A stretch of DNA of 51,578 nucleotides from an uncultured Lachnospiraceae bacterium (GCA_949051815.1 CARQVR010000019.1:1-51578), one strand, 5' to 3'. Counted from the first letter of the stretch, positions 31,455 through 41,583 are shown. Program-made: numbers and translations. Notes: generated by a model from the letters alone, not told the origin.

Positions 31455-32618
31455 ATGAGCAGGATTTTATCTTATGGAATGGCAGGCGGCGGCATAGGCT
31501 CCCTGATCGGGCCGGCTCATCGAAAAGCCATCGCTATGGATGGCAAAGCAGCGTTGTGTGCTGGATGCTTCTCCAGGCAGGAGGAACATAACAGACAGAC
31601 GGGAGAGGCGTTGGGAATCGAATCTGGCAGGATTTATAAGGATTATATCGAAATGGCGGCGGCAGAGAAGGAGCGGACGGATAAAATAGATTTTGTGGTG
31701 ATCGTGACGCCGAATGTTTCCCATTATGCCATTGCCAGAACGTTTTTGGAAGCCGGGATTGCGGTGGTCTGTGACAAGCCGCTTGCAATGACAGCAGAGG
31801 AGGCCGGACAGCTGTGCGCTCTTGCTGAACAGAAAGAACTTCTCTTTATGGTGACCTATGTCTATTCAGGGTACACAGCAGTCAAACAGATTCGCAGCAT
31901 GATAGAGCAGGGAGCAATCGGCCGGATCAGGACCATCGCCGCGGAATATCCGCAAGGATGGCTGGCGAAAGAGGACATGACGGGAAACAGACAGGCAGCC
32001 TGGCGGCTGGATCCGAAACAGGCCGGGAAATCCAATACCCTGGCGGATATCGGTACGCACATCGAGAATACCGTCCACCGTATGACGGGACTTTCCATCC
32101 GCAGACTGATGGCGCGAATGGAATCCGTTGTGCCGGGACGTAAGCTGGATGATAATTCTACTGTCTGGGTGGAATATGAGAACGGAGCTTCCGGCGCCTA
32201 TTGGGCTTCTCAAATTGCAATCGGACATGACAATGGTCTGCGCGTTCGAATCTATGGGGAGAAAGGAAGCCTGCACTGGTTTCAGGAAGAAGGGGAAAAG
32301 ATTCTTTACTATAAAGAAGACGGCAGCAGAATGGAAATCCACAAAGGAGACGCTGTGATTGATGAAAAAGCAGCGGCTTACGACAGGATTCCCGGCGGAC
32401 ACAGCGAAGGCTGGCTTGGCGCGCTGGCAAATCATTACTGCAATTTTATAGAATGCTTCCATGCAAAAGAGGCGGGAGAGTCCTATGAAGCGCGAAAGAA
32501 CTTCCCGGATGCCCGTGACGGGCTTGCGGGAATGCAGTTCATAGAAGCGTGTGTGGAAAGTCAGGAAAAGGGGAATGTGTGGGTGGAGCCGAAAAGCCCC
32601 AGGCAAAATCCGGAATAA
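31455..32618 (+). CDS. Gfo/Idh/MocA-family oxidoreductase
   Basis: 387 residues with an N-terminal nucleotide-binding fold (GMAGGGIGSLIGPAHRKA), the conserved CDKPLA strand (the EKP-type catalytic Lys) and a C-terminal substrate domain with LADIGTHIENTVHRMTG, whose Asp and His are usual catalytic positions. Such enzymes oxidise or reduce sugars, inositols and their derivatives using NAD(P). AAAGGAGG precedes the ATG by nine bases. It is placed after the rbs terminator and operator 5, so it probably belongs to the same regulon and may process the same sugar. Confidence 0.88.
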   Translation: MSRILSYGMAGGGIGSLIGPAHRKAIAMDGKAALCAGCFSRQEEHNRQTGEALGIESGRIYKDYIEMAAAEKERTDKIDFVVIVTPNVSHYAIARTFLEAGIAVVCDKPLAMTAEEAGQLCALAEQKELLFMVTYVYSGYTAVKQIRSMIEQGAIGRIRTIAAEYPQGWLAKEDMTGNRQAAWRLDPKQAGKSNTLADIGTHIENTVHRMTGLSIRRLMARMESVVPGRKLDDNSTVWVEYENGASGAYWASQIAIGHDNGLRVRIYGEKGSLHWFQEEGEKILYYKEDGSRMEIHKGDAVIDEKAAAYDRIPGGHSEGWLGALANHYCNFIECFHAKEAGESYEARKNFPDARDGLAGMQFIEACVESQEKGNVWVEPKSPRQNPE

Positions 32619-32634
32619 CCGAAAACTGTTTAGA

Positions 32635-32664
32635 GAACCCCGTGCCGCTCATGGCATGGGGTTC
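32635..32664 (+). terminator. hairpin after the oxidoreductase gene
   Basis: GAACCCCGTGCC (32635-32646) pairs with GGCATGGGGTTC (32653-32664), 12 pairs with one G-U, then TGGTGTTTC. A strong stem with a poor T-run. Confidence 0.55.
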
Positions 32665-32757
32665 TGGTGTTTCGCAAGCGCATGGTAAGAACGGGGAACA
32701 GACAGGCTGCCCTTTTCCAGGATATTTAAAGTCCTTTTGAAGTATTATGTCATGGTT

Positions 32758-32787
32758 TTAACATTTTCTGTATTTTTCTGATATAAC
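32758..32787 (+). promoter_or_regulatory. promoter of the first GH94 gene
   Basis: TTAACA (32758-32763) and extended -10 TGATATAAC (hexamer TATAAC at 32782-32787) are spaced by 18 bases. The leader of about 100 bases to the start at 32894 is AT-rich. Confidence 0.5.
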
Positions 32788-32893
32788 ATTCCCGAAGAAA
32801 TAAATAATATCTAACTTAAAGCTATTATCTGAGTCTGGGACAGGAGCATTTAAAATTAAAAATATAATAGCTGCGATAAGGAGGATGTCAGGT

Positions 32894-35623
32894 ATGGAAA
32901 CCATTCGTTTTCAAAACAAAGACGGTGTTTTTCAGATGGAGCGGCCGGAGAATTACAGCTATCTGTACTTTCCGATTGCGGGAGAAAAGGGTCTGAAAAG
33001 CTGTGTCACGCCGAATCTGGGAGGAGACAGCAAGATTGATCAGGAATCTTTTCTGTTAGAGCCGGTAAGTTCGGAAAATCTGCACAACAACAGGTCTGCC
33101 AGGAACTTCTGGTGCATCGTGGAGGGTGTCGGATGCTGGTCTGCCACAGGTGCGTCGGCGGAGGCGGAAGATAAGAAATTTACCGAAGATCAGGATGAAA
33201 GTATATTGACGGCTGGCTTTATGTGGCAGACGGTGAAGAGAAGTTCAAAGAAATATAAGCTGGAGGCGGAGATCACCTCCTTTGCCGCGCTTAATGATAA
33301 TGTGGAAGTTATGTGTGTGACGCTTCGCAATACGGCGGAGTCAGAACAGAAAATCACCCCTGTTGCGGCTGTTCCGATTTACGGAAGAAGCGCCGATAAC
33401 ATCAGAGACCACAGAAATGTTACATCAATGCTGCACAGGATACATACGAAACAATACGGCGTCACGGTAAAGCCGACCATGTCTTTTGACGAGAAAGGAC
33501 ATCGGAGGAACCATCTGACCTATTTTGCTGCGGGAGCGGAAGGAAGCGGTGCAGAGCCTGCCGCCTTCTATCCTGCGGTGGATTCCTTTATCGGGGAGGG
33601 CGGAACCTATACGCATCCGGAGGCGGTATACCGGGACAGAGAAGGCGTACCGGCGGGAATGGAGATCGCAGGAAAAGAGGCGCTGGGAGGCATCCGCTTT
33701 GGACAGATAACGCTGAAACCGGATGAGACTGCGGAATATGTGGTTGTTATGGGAATTGCCGGGCAGGAGGAGGAAGCGGAGCGGCTTGTTTTAAGTTATA
33801 ATTCCTCTGTCAAGGCAGGGAAGGAGCTTGAGCGGGTAAAGGAATACTGGCAACAAAAGGTAAATGTCAGATACCATACCGGCGACGAGCGCTTTGACCT
33901 TTTCATGCGCTGGGTGAGTTTTCAGCCCTTTTTAAGGCGCATTTACGGGTGCTCTTTTCTGCCTCATCACGATTACGGGCGAGGGGGGAGAGGATGGCGG
34001 GATCTGTGGCAGGACTGTCTGTCCCTTCTGCTAATGGATCCCGGAGACGTGCGCCGGATGATGGTCGACAATTATGGCGGGGTACGGATTGACGGAACCA
34101 ATGCCACAATCATAGGAAGTAAACAGGGAGAATTTATTGCCGACAGGAACGGCATCAGCCGTGTCTGGATGGATCATGCTGTCTGGCCTTTTATGACGAC
34201 GAAGCTATATCTTGATCAGACAGGGGATCTGGAAATTCTGCTGGAAAGCGCGCCGTACTTTAAGGATGCACAGGCGGGACGGGGAACCGGAATCGACAAT
34301 GACTGGAATGAAGAATATGGTATGCGGCAGAAAATGGCAGGCGGCGGCACGTATACAGGGACTATTCTGGAGCATCTTCTGGTAGAGCATCTGTGCGCTT
34401 TCTACGAGGTGGGAGAACATAATGTAATGCGTCTGCGCGGTGCGGACTGGAACGATGCGCTGGATATGGCGGCGGAAAACGGGGAGAGTGTGGCGTTTAC
34501 CTGCGCCTATGCGGGAAATTTAAAACAGCTTGCCGACTGCCTGGGAACTATGAGAGAGAGATTGTCCTGTACGGAAATTGAACTGTTGGAAGAAGCGGGT
34601 GTCTTGCTGAAAGACGACAGGGAACTTTATGAGAGTATAGAAACGAAACGGGCGGTCTTGCAGGAATATACGGATCTGTGCAGACACGATATCAGCGGCA
34701 GAAAAATAAAGGTGTCAGCCGACAGTCTGATTGATAATCTGACCCATAAGGCCGACTGGCTGATGGAGCATATCCGCAGGAAGGAATGGATTCGGGGAGA
34801 ATCCGGGGAAGGCTGGTTTAACGGTTATTATGATGATCATAAAAACGCGGTGGAGGGCATTTTTGAAAACGGTGTCCGGATGATGCTGACCGGTCAGGTA
34901 TTTGCCATTATGAGCGGAACGGCAACAAATGACCAGATAAGTCAAATTTGTAAAAGCGCCGACCAGTATCTGTATGATGCGGCAATCGGCGGCTATCGTC
35001 TGAATACGGACTTTAAAGAGCTTAAGTTTGATATGGGAAGGATGTTTGGGTTTGCCTATGGAGAGAAGGAAAACGGAGCCGTATTCTCCCACATGACGGT
35101 GATGTATGCGAACGCGCTTTATAAGAGGGGTTTTGTAAGGGAAGGGCATAAGGCGCTTCAAACATTGGCTGATACGGCGCTTCATTTTGACACGAGCAAA
35201 ATTTATCCCGGCATTCCCGAATATTTCAACAGCGAAGGGCGGGGAATGTATCACTATCTTACAGGCGCCGCAAGCTGGTATATGATGACCATGATTACAG
35301 AAGTATTCGGAGTACGCGGGGAAACGGGCGATCTGGTGATCAGACCGAAGCTTTTGAAAAGTCAGTTTGATGAAAACGGGACGGCTTCCATCAGACTATA
35401 TTTTGCGGGGAGAGAGTTTGCAGTTTCTTATAGAAATACGGAAGGATTGGAGTACGGCGCTTATAAAATAGGGAGGGCTGCATGTGACGGAAAAGCCGTA
35501 CACATTGTTGACGGCATATATGCGCTGATCGGGCGCAATTATGTGACATCTATGGAGGAATGTCTGCATCGGATAGAAGTTGAGCTTGTTCCTGATGAAA
35601 GAGGTTACCAGGAAGTACGATAA
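32894..35623 (+). CDS. GH94-family disaccharide phosphorylase, long subgroup
   Basis: 909 residues. The C-terminal (alpha/alpha)6 barrel has the GH94 signatures HHDYGRGGRGWRDLWQD, TGIDNDWNEEYGMRQ and GADWNDALD, with Asp521 as the likely catalytic acid. The reaction would be reversible phosphorolysis of a beta-linked disaccharide to glucose-1-phosphate plus sugar. The length is about 100 residues above cellobiose phosphorylase and closer to laminaribiose-phosphorylase-type enzymes; specificity cannot be set by eye. The ATG at 32894 is preferred because AAGGAGG abuts the alternative ATG at 32885. Its last 19 bases overlap the convergent AraC gene. Confidence 0.8.
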   Translation: METIRFQNKDGVFQMERPENYSYLYFPIAGEKGLKSCVTPNLGGDSKIDQESFLLEPVSSENLHNNRSARNFWCIVEGVGCWSATGASAEAEDKKFTEDQDESILTAGFMWQTVKRSSKKYKLEAEITSFAALNDNVEVMCVTLRNTAESEQKITPVAAVPIYGRSADNIRDHRNVTSMLHRIHTKQYGVTVKPTMSFDEKGHRRNHLTYFAAGAEGSGAEPAAFYPAVDSFIGEGGTYTHPEAVYRDREGVPAGMEIAGKEALGGIRFGQITLKPDETAEYVVVMGIAGQEEEAERLVLSYNSSVKAGKELERVKEYWQQKVNVRYHTGDERFDLFMRWVSFQPFLRRIYGCSFLPHHDYGRGGRGWRDLWQDCLSLLLMDPGDVRRMMVDNYGGVRIDGTNATIIGSKQGEFIADRNGISRVWMDHAVWPFMTTKLYLDQTGDLEILLESAPYFKDAQAGRGTGIDNDWNEEYGMRQKMAGGGTYTGTILEHLLVEHLCAFYEVGEHNVMRLRGADWNDALDMAAENGESVAFTCAYAGNLKQLADCLGTMRERLSCTEIELLEEAGVLLKDDRELYESIETKRAVLQEYTDLCRHDISGRKIKVSADSLIDNLTHKADWLMEHIRRKEWIRGESGEGWFNGYYDDHKNAVEGIFENGVRMMLTGQVFAIMSGTATNDQISQICKSADQYLYDAAIGGYRLNTDFKELKFDMGRMFGFAYGEKENGAVFSHMTVMYANALYKRGFVREGHKALQTLADTALHFDTSKIYPGIPEYFNSEGRGMYHYLTGAASWYMMTMITEVFGVRGETGDLVIRPKLLKSQFDENGTASIRLYFAGREFAVSYRNTEGLEYGAYKIGRAACDGKAVHIVDGIYALIGRNYVTSMEECLHRIEVELVPDERGYQEVR

Positions 35624-36345
35624 TAGTGGTCCCGATATTTTTTGGGAGTCACGCCGGTCAGCTTTTTAAAGGTCTGGATAAAATGGCTCTGTGAAGAAAA
35701 TGCCAGATAATTTGCAATATCAACCATACTGTAATCGGAATACTTTAACAGATGCTGGGCCTTTTCAATTTTCATTTCGCATATGTAATCGCTGACGGAA
35801 ATACAGAGCTCCTTTTTAAAAAGCCGGGAGAGATAGCTGGGAGAGAGCGCGGCATGTTCTGCGAGATCTTCTACCGTAATTCTGCGATTGATATGGCTGT
35901 ATATATAGTCCATGCAAAGGACAATCGGTTTTGATAAGGCACTGCTTTTTTTCACCAGCAGCATTTTTCTGGTATAGTCGAGAACCATCTGAGCATGGAG
36001 TTTTGAGACCGCTTCGATGGAAGTGCAGGCATCCATTTTCAAAATATAGAAGTCGCTGAGGCGGAATGCCTGTTCTAATTCCATGCCGGCTTCTACACAG
36101 CGCCGTGTGATCATGGCGACTGTGACAACAAAATGATATTTTATATTGGTCAGAGAATTTGCAGAGAGGATCCCCATGCCTTCAGGGTTGGTAAAAATAT
36201 TCTCTCTGCAGTTTTTCTGCACAAAATCCGTATCGCCGGAAGTGACGGCCTGATAAAAAGAATATTCCTCCTCCAGCGGACGGTGGGGGACAGATTCTTC
36301 ACTCTTTTGCAGTTCTGATTGAAACCATTCGTTTTGCAGGTTCAT
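35605..36345 (-). CDS. AraC-family transcriptional regulator
   Basis: 246 residues from the ATG at 36345, which has AAGGA eight bases upstream; a frame extension to 36438 lacks a ribosome binding site. The C-terminal 100 residues form the double helix-turn-helix domain: ITVEDLAEHAALSPSYLSRLFKKE, then YSMVDIANYLAFSSQSHFIQTFKKLTGVTPKKYR. The N-terminal part is helical and is not the usual sugar-binding cupin, as in several Firmicutes AraC proteins. It lies between two GH94 genes and is divergent from the second, so it probably activates the beta-glucoside genes. Repeats at 36409-36488 are candidate binding sites. Confidence 0.88.
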   Translation of the reverse strand: MNLQNEWFQSELQKSEESVPHRPLEEEYSFYQAVTSGDTDFVQKNCRENIFTNPEGMGILSANSLTNIKYHFVVTVAMITRRCVEAGMELEQAFRLSDFYILKMDACTSIEAVSKLHAQMVLDYTRKMLLVKKSSALSKPIVLCMDYIYSHINRRITVEDLAEHAALSPSYLSRLFKKELCISVSDYICEMKIEKAQHLLKYSDYSMVDIANYLAFSSQSHFIQTFKKLTGVTPKKYRDHYYRTSW

Positions 36346-36408
36346 ATACGTTTTCCTTATTTCGCATTTGTGACGCCTGGCTGGCAATGTTGATGGATGC
36401 TGCATTGT

Positions 36409-36488
36409 TATAGCATATTCCCGGAAGCAGTAATCCATAGCAGGTTGCGGCTATTATAGCATAAATCTGACATTTTTGTATATAGCAT
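36409..36488. repeat. three TATAGCAT direct repeats between araC-type and GH94 genes
   Basis: TATAGCAT occurs at 36409-36416, 36455-36462 and 36481-36488, all on the same strand, in the regulator's upstream region. AraC proteins often bind direct repeats, so these may be activator sites for the GH94 promoter, whose -10 may be TATACT at 36514-36519. Confidence 0.4.
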
Positions 36489-36545
36489 TGTATAACGGAA
36501 TCCCATAATTGCCTATACTTGTGAAAAAATGACAGGAGGTTATGT

Positions 36546-38960
36546 ATGAGGTTTGGTTATTTTGATGATGCGGGACGGGAATATGTGATTGAGCGGCCGG
36601 ATACGCCGGCACCCTGGGCGAACTATCTCGGTTCTCCGGAGTACGGCGCTGTCATTTCCAATAATGCCGGTGGGTACAGTTTTGCCAAATCCGGTGCAAA
36701 CGGAAGGATTCTGCGCTATATTTTCAATCATTTTGATCAGCCGGGGCGTTACATTTATATCCGTGACAATGAAAGTGAAGATTACTGGTCCGCTTCCTGG
36801 CAGCCGGTTGGAAAGGCACTCACAGATTATAAAAGTGAGTGCCGCCACGGGACGGCATACACGAAAATGGCGGCGGATTACGGAGGGATTCATTCCGAGG
36901 CGCTATATTATGTGCCGCTTGACAGGGCTTATGAAGTCTGGAATTTGCAGGTGACGAATCAATCCGGGATTACGAGAAATCTGACGATTACAGGATATGC
37001 GGAATTTACAAATGTCAATCATTATGAGCATGATCAGGTAAATCTGCAATATTCTCAGTTCATCACCAGAACTCTTTTTAACGGCAATCGGATCTGCCAG
37101 CGGATCCACGGTAATCTGGACACGCTGAAAGAAGGAGAGAACGTAGATGACAAGATTGTAATTGAACGGTTTTTCGGTTTGGCAGGAGCGGAGGTTTCTT
37201 CGTACTGCGGAGACAGAGAAGCTTTTTTAGGAAGGTATCATGGCTACAATAATCCCAAAGGTGTGGCGGACGGGGATCTCGGAGGAGAACTCAATTACAA
37301 TGAAAACGGCTGCGGAGCGCTTGCCGCCCGGATTGTTCTGGCACCGGGCGAGACGAAACATATCGCTTTTATTCTGGGTATGAAGAAAGACGCGGAGGCC
37401 GGAAGGATTCTGGATTGTTATAAAAGTCCGGAGGAAACCTGTCGGAAAGAATGGGAGGAGCTGATTGCTTACTGGCATGGAAAACTTTCCCGTTTTCAGG
37501 TCAAAACGCCCAGCCCGGAGTTTAATACCATGGTCAATACATGGAATGCTTACAACTGTTTTATGACTTTTATCTGGTCACGGGCGGCTTCCTTTACTTA
37601 TTGCGGGCTTCGCAACGGCTACGGATACCGCGATACCGTACAGGATATTCAGGGCGTGATCCATCTGGCGCCGGAGATGGCGGTGGAAAAAATCCGTTTT
37701 ATGCTTTCCGCACAGGTGGATAACGGTGGCGGTCTGCCTCTTGTCAAATTTACCCATAATGCGGGCCGGGAGGACACACCGGACGATCCGTCTTATGTGC
37801 AGGCGACCGGGCATCCGGCATATCGTGCGGACGATGCATTATGGCTGTTCCCTACGGTCTATAAATACGTTTCCGAGACGGGAGATCTTTCGTTTGTCGA
37901 TGAGGTGATCCCCTTTGCCAACAGGGATGAGGGGACAGTATATGAACATCTGAAACGGGCGGTTGATTTTTCTGCAAGTCATTTGGGATCTCATGGTATG
38001 CCGGCAGGACTGTACGCAGATTGGAATGACTGCTTAAGGCTCGGCAAAGACGGGGAGTCTGTTTTTGTGGCGCTGCAGTTCTATCTTGCCATGTCAATTA
38101 TGAAGCAGTTTGCGATCTATAAAGAGGATGGAGAATACATCGGGTATTTGGACGAGGAGCGGAAAAAGCTGGGCGCGGTCATACAGGATTTGTGCTGGAA
38201 CGAGGACAGATTTATCCGCGGATTTACGGAGAAGGGCGAAGTCATCGGAAAACGGACGGATCCGGAAGCGAATATGTGGTTAAATCCGCAGAGCTGGGCG
38301 GTCATCAGCGGGTTTGCCTCAGAAGACCAGGCGGATACAGCGTTAAATACGGTGTTCGGGCGGCTGAATACGGAGTATGGCGCGCTGCTGATGGATCCGC
38401 CGTATCATGCAAATGCTTTTGACGGTGCGCTTGCCGTGATTTACAATGCGGGAACCAAGGAGAATGCGGGTATTTTTTCGCAGTCACAGGGGTGGATCAT
38501 CCTTGCAGAGGCGCTGCGGGGACATGGAGAACGGGCTTTTACATATTTTATGGAAAACGCACCGGCGGCTCAAAATGACCGGGCACAGATCCGCAGATTG
38601 GAGCCTTATTGTTACGGGCAGTTTACGGAAGGAAAGGACAGTCCGCATTTTGGACGCTCTCATGTGCACTGGCTGACAGGAACCGCGTCTACGGTTATGG
38701 TGGGGTGCGTGGAGGGAATATTGGGTATGCGTCCTGATTTTAATGGACTTAAGATTGCACCCTCTGTTCCAAAGGAATGGGAATCCTTTGAGATTGAAAA
38801 AGATTTCAGGGGGAACCATCTGCATATCGTGGTTAAGAATCCGGGACACGCCGAGTCCGGGTGTAAGAGGCTCACGGTCAACGGAAAGGAAATGAAAGGG
38901 AACTATATTCCGGCGGAGCTGCTGGAAAAACAGTCGGAAATTGAATTGCTTATGTCATAA
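36546..38960 (+). CDS. cellobiose phosphorylase (GH94)
   Basis: 804 residues, the standard cellobiose phosphorylase length. It opens MRFGYFDDAGREYVIERPDTPAPW and has NNAGGYSF, RYIYIRDNESEDYWSASWQPV, and NGYGYRDTVQDIQGVIHL. The catalytic Asp495 lies in ADWNDCLRLG. The reaction is cellobiose plus phosphate to glucose-1-phosphate plus glucose, which saves one ATP over hydrolysis. ACAGGAGG precedes the ATG. With the first GH94 enzyme and the importer that follows, it forms a beta-glucoside or cellodextrin use module. Confidence 0.88.
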   Translation: MRFGYFDDAGREYVIERPDTPAPWANYLGSPEYGAVISNNAGGYSFAKSGANGRILRYIFNHFDQPGRYIYIRDNESEDYWSASWQPVGKALTDYKSECRHGTAYTKMAADYGGIHSEALYYVPLDRAYEVWNLQVTNQSGITRNLTITGYAEFTNVNHYEHDQVNLQYSQFITRTLFNGNRICQRIHGNLDTLKEGENVDDKIVIERFFGLAGAEVSSYCGDREAFLGRYHGYNNPKGVADGDLGGELNYNENGCGALAARIVLAPGETKHIAFILGMKKDAEAGRILDCYKSPEETCRKEWEELIAYWHGKLSRFQVKTPSPEFNTMVNTWNAYNCFMTFIWSRAASFTYCGLRNGYGYRDTVQDIQGVIHLAPEMAVEKIRFMLSAQVDNGGGLPLVKFTHNAGREDTPDDPSYVQATGHPAYRADDALWLFPTVYKYVSETGDLSFVDEVIPFANRDEGTVYEHLKRAVDFSASHLGSHGMPAGLYADWNDCLRLGKDGESVFVALQFYLAMSIMKQFAIYKEDGEYIGYLDEERKKLGAVIQDLCWNEDRFIRGFTEKGEVIGKRTDPEANMWLNPQSWAVISGFASEDQADTALNTVFGRLNTEYGALLMDPPYHANAFDGALAVIYNAGTKENAGIFSQSQGWIILAEALRGHGERAFTYFMENAPAAQNDRAQIRRLEPYCYGQFTEGKDSPHFGRSHVHWLTGTASTVMVGCVEGILGMRPDFNGLKIAPSVPKEWESFEIEKDFRGNHLHIVVKNPGHAESGCKRLTVNGKEMKGNYIPAELLEKQSEIELLMS

Positions 38961-38981
38961 AAAAGAGGTTAAGACATGAAA

Positions 38982-39067
38982 ATGATATTTTTAAAGCTAT
39001 TTTAATATATCATCAGGAGCAAAACCAGTATTCTGTTATTGTAAGTAAACGGAAAATACTATTTCCG
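38982..39067. other. inverted repeats between the GH94 gene and the binding-protein gene
   Basis: ATGATAT (38982-38988) and ATATCAT (39007-39013) form a 7-bp inverted repeat. CGGAAA (39050-39055) and TTTCCG (39062-39067) form a small hairpin. The first could be an operator; the second may stabilise the mRNA of the binding protein. Confidence 0.35.
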
Positions 39068-39103
39068 GAATAAGATAATCATTTAAAAGGAGGTATCTGT
39101 TTT

Positions 39104-40561
39104 ATGAAAAGGAAATTACTCAGTGTAGTACTTGCGTCCGCCATGCTTGCAGGCACTTTGGCCGGATGCGGCTCAGGCGGTTCCGATCCGGCTCCGGCTG
39201 ATAATGGAGGAAGTGCAGATGCAGGAACGGAGGCAGCGGCTGGAGATGACGCTGCGGCTGCTGACACGGCTGGTGCCGATGCACAATCGGATCAGGGCAA
39301 AGTTATCAACATTTACAGTTTCAACGACGAGCTTCGTACACGTATTACGGCAGTTTATCCGGCAATAGAGAACACATCCGACGACGGTACGGTGTCTACT
39401 TTAAATGACGGCACGGAAATCCACTGGATCATCAACCCCAACCAGGACGGTGTATATCAGGACAAACTGGACGAGGCGCTGATGAATCAGGCAAACGCGG
39501 CAGACGACGACAAGGTTGACCTTTTTGCGGCGGAGCTTGATTACATTGTTAAATACACGGATGCAGAGGCAGGTGTAGCGATGCCGCTTGCAGATCTGGG
39601 GATCGATCCGGACGTGGATCTGGCGGATCAGTTCGCGTTCACCAAGACGGTGGCGTCAGATGCGAATGGCGTACAGAGAGCTTCCACATGGCAGGCATGC
39701 CCCGGTGTTTTAGTATACCGCCGCGATATTGCGAAAGAGGTTTTCGGCACGGACGATCCGGTTGAAATCGGGAAGAAGACAGCGGATTGGGCGACCATGA
39801 AGACGACTGCGGAAGAACTTAAGGCGAAGGGTTATTACGCATTCAGCTCTTATGCGGACACCTTCCGTACATATGGCAACAATATTGCGGGTCCCTGGGT
39901 TGAGGCAGGTTCCACTACGATCAAGGTTGACCAGAAGATCCTTGATTGGGTTACTGATTCCAAGGACTGGATGGATGCGGGCTACTTTGATCCCACGGTA
40001 ACGGGACAGTGGACTTCTGATTGGTTCACCGCAATGAGCTCCGGCGCAAAGGTATTTGCATTCCTCTTCCCGGCATGGGGCATCGACACGCAGATGGTGC
40101 CTAACTGGGACGGCGAGGAAGGCTCCTGGGCGGTTACTGACGCGCCTCTGCCATACAACTGGGGAGGCACCTATCTTGTTGCAGCGGCAGGGTCGGATAA
40201 TCCGGGTCATGTAAAGGATATCATCATGGCGCTGACGGGCAACCAGGACAATCTGACTAAGGTTGCAAAAGAGTATACCGAGTTCACGAACGCGCAGACC
40301 GTTATGGACGCGGCAGCAAGCGGCAACGAGTTTAATTCCGCTTTCCTTGGCGGGCAGAATCCGTACGGTTATTTTGCAGACAGCCTTTCCAGCATTAAGA
40401 TGGCTCCGTTGTCATCCTATGATCAGGGTTGTGTGGAGCTGATTCAGAATGCGTTTGGCGATTATTTACAGGGACAGATTGATTACGACACAGCGAAGGC
40501 TAATTTCGAGACGGCGATCAAGGAGCGTTATCCTGAGATTACAGAGATTCAGTGGCCGTAA
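39104..40561 (+). CDS. extracellular sugar-binding lipoprotein (family 1, CUT1-type importer)
   Basis: 485 residues. The signal peptide ends in the lipobox LAGC, so Cys22 anchors the protein to the membrane. A Gly/Ala/Asp-rich linker runs to about residue 65, then a solute-binding fold with YSFNDELRTRI, YRRDIAKEVFGTDD and TSDWFTAMSSGAKVFAF. The partners are the two permeases that follow. Neighbouring GH94 genes point to cellobiose, cellodextrins or another beta-glucan oligosaccharide as ligand. AAAGGAGG lies 11 bases before the ATG. Confidence 0.88.
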   Translation: MKRKLLSVVLASAMLAGTLAGCGSGGSDPAPADNGGSADAGTEAAAGDDAAAADTAGADAQSDQGKVINIYSFNDELRTRITAVYPAIENTSDDGTVSTLNDGTEIHWIINPNQDGVYQDKLDEALMNQANAADDDKVDLFAAELDYIVKYTDAEAGVAMPLADLGIDPDVDLADQFAFTKTVASDANGVQRASTWQACPGVLVYRRDIAKEVFGTDDPVEIGKKTADWATMKTTAEELKAKGYYAFSSYADTFRTYGNNIAGPWVEAGSTTIKVDQKILDWVTDSKDWMDAGYFDPTVTGQWTSDWFTAMSSGAKVFAFLFPAWGIDTQMVPNWDGEEGSWAVTDAPLPYNWGGTYLVAAAGSDNPGHVKDIIMALTGNQDNLTKVAKEYTEFTNAQTVMDAAASGNEFNSAFLGGQNPYGYFADSLSSIKMAPLSSYDQGCVELIQNAFGDYLQGQIDYDTAKANFETAIKERYPEITEIQWP

Positions 40562-40631
40562 TTTTTAAAATGATTCAGAATGCGGTGTATTTGTTACGCC
40601 GCATTCTCAATATAAGAAAGGAGTGCTGTTC

Positions 40632-41579
40632 GTGCAGAAAAAACGTAAATTGGTAAGTTACGCAAAATGGGGATATATTTTTATTCTTCCTTTTTTTGTA
40701 AGCTTTTTTGTTTTTTCGCTCATACCGTTGATAGATACCATACGATACAGCTTTTATGAATACTATCGTTCGGGAATCAAAGAAATCGGTCCCAACTTTA
40801 TCGGGATGACAAATTATGCGAGCCTGATCCGGTCCGATATGCTGAAGTATGCAGGAAATACTCTGATTCTGTGGCTGATCGGCTTTATTCCGCAGATCGT
40901 GATAGCGCTGACGCTTGCTTCATGGTTTGTGGATGTTCGGATGAAGCTTCGCTGCCAGCAGTTTTTCAAGGTAGTCATTTATCTGCCGAACCTGATCATG
41001 GCAAGTGCATTTGCTATGCTGTTTTTTACCTTGTTTTCAAAGACGGGTCCGGTCAATTCCATTTTGATGTCGCTTGGCGTGATAAGCGAGGTTATTGATT
41101 TTATGCGCACTGCGCTGGGGGTAAGGTCTTTAGTTGGAACGATGAATTTTCTGATGTGGTTTGGCAATACGACAATTATGCTGATGGCGGCAATCATGGG
41201 TATCAGCCCTGATATTTTTGAGGCGTCGGAGATAGACGGCTGCAACAGTATGCAGAGATTTTTCCGCATCACCCTTCCGCTGATCCGTCCGATTCTTGCT
41301 TATACATTAATTACATCGATTATCGGCGGCCTCCAGATGTTTGATGTGCCTCAGATTCTGACGAACGGGCAGGGAAATCCCGACCGTACATCCATGACGT
41401 TGATTATGTTCCTCAACAGCCATTTGAGAAGCAAGAATTACGGCATGGCAGGCGCATTGTCAGTATACTTGTTTATTGTGAGCGGTATCCTGTGCTTCAT
41501 CGTTTACCGGATTACAAACGATGATGATCCTGACGGATCCAAAGCGGCGGCCAGAAAGAAAAAGAAGGGAAGGAGATAA
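40632..41579 (+). CDS. CUT1-type sugar ABC transporter permease (MalF/MsmF type)
   Basis: 315 residues with six predicted helices, the EAA loop EASEIDGCNSMQRFFRITLPLI that contacts the ATPase, and a basic C-terminus. The GTG at 40632 is preferred since AAAGGAG ends eight bases before it; the GTG at 40623 overlaps that site. It lies 70 bases after the binding protein and four bases before the second permease. No ATPase gene accompanies the set, so a shared MsmK-type ATPase elsewhere is likely. Confidence 0.88.
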   Translation: MQKKRKLVSYAKWGYIFILPFFVSFFVFSLIPLIDTIRYSFYEYYRSGIKEIGPNFIGMTNYASLIRSDMLKYAGNTLILWLIGFIPQIVIALTLASWFVDVRMKLRCQQFFKVVIYLPNLIMASAFAMLFFTLFSKTGPVNSILMSLGVISEVIDFMRTALGVRSLVGTMNFLMWFGNTTIMLMAAIMGISPDIFEASEIDGCNSMQRFFRITLPLIRPILAYTLITSIIGGLQMFDVPQILTNGQGNPDRTSMTLIMFLNSHLRSKNYGMAGALSVYLFIVSGILCFIVYRITNDDDPDGSKAAARKKKKGRR

Positions 41580-41583
41580 GAGA

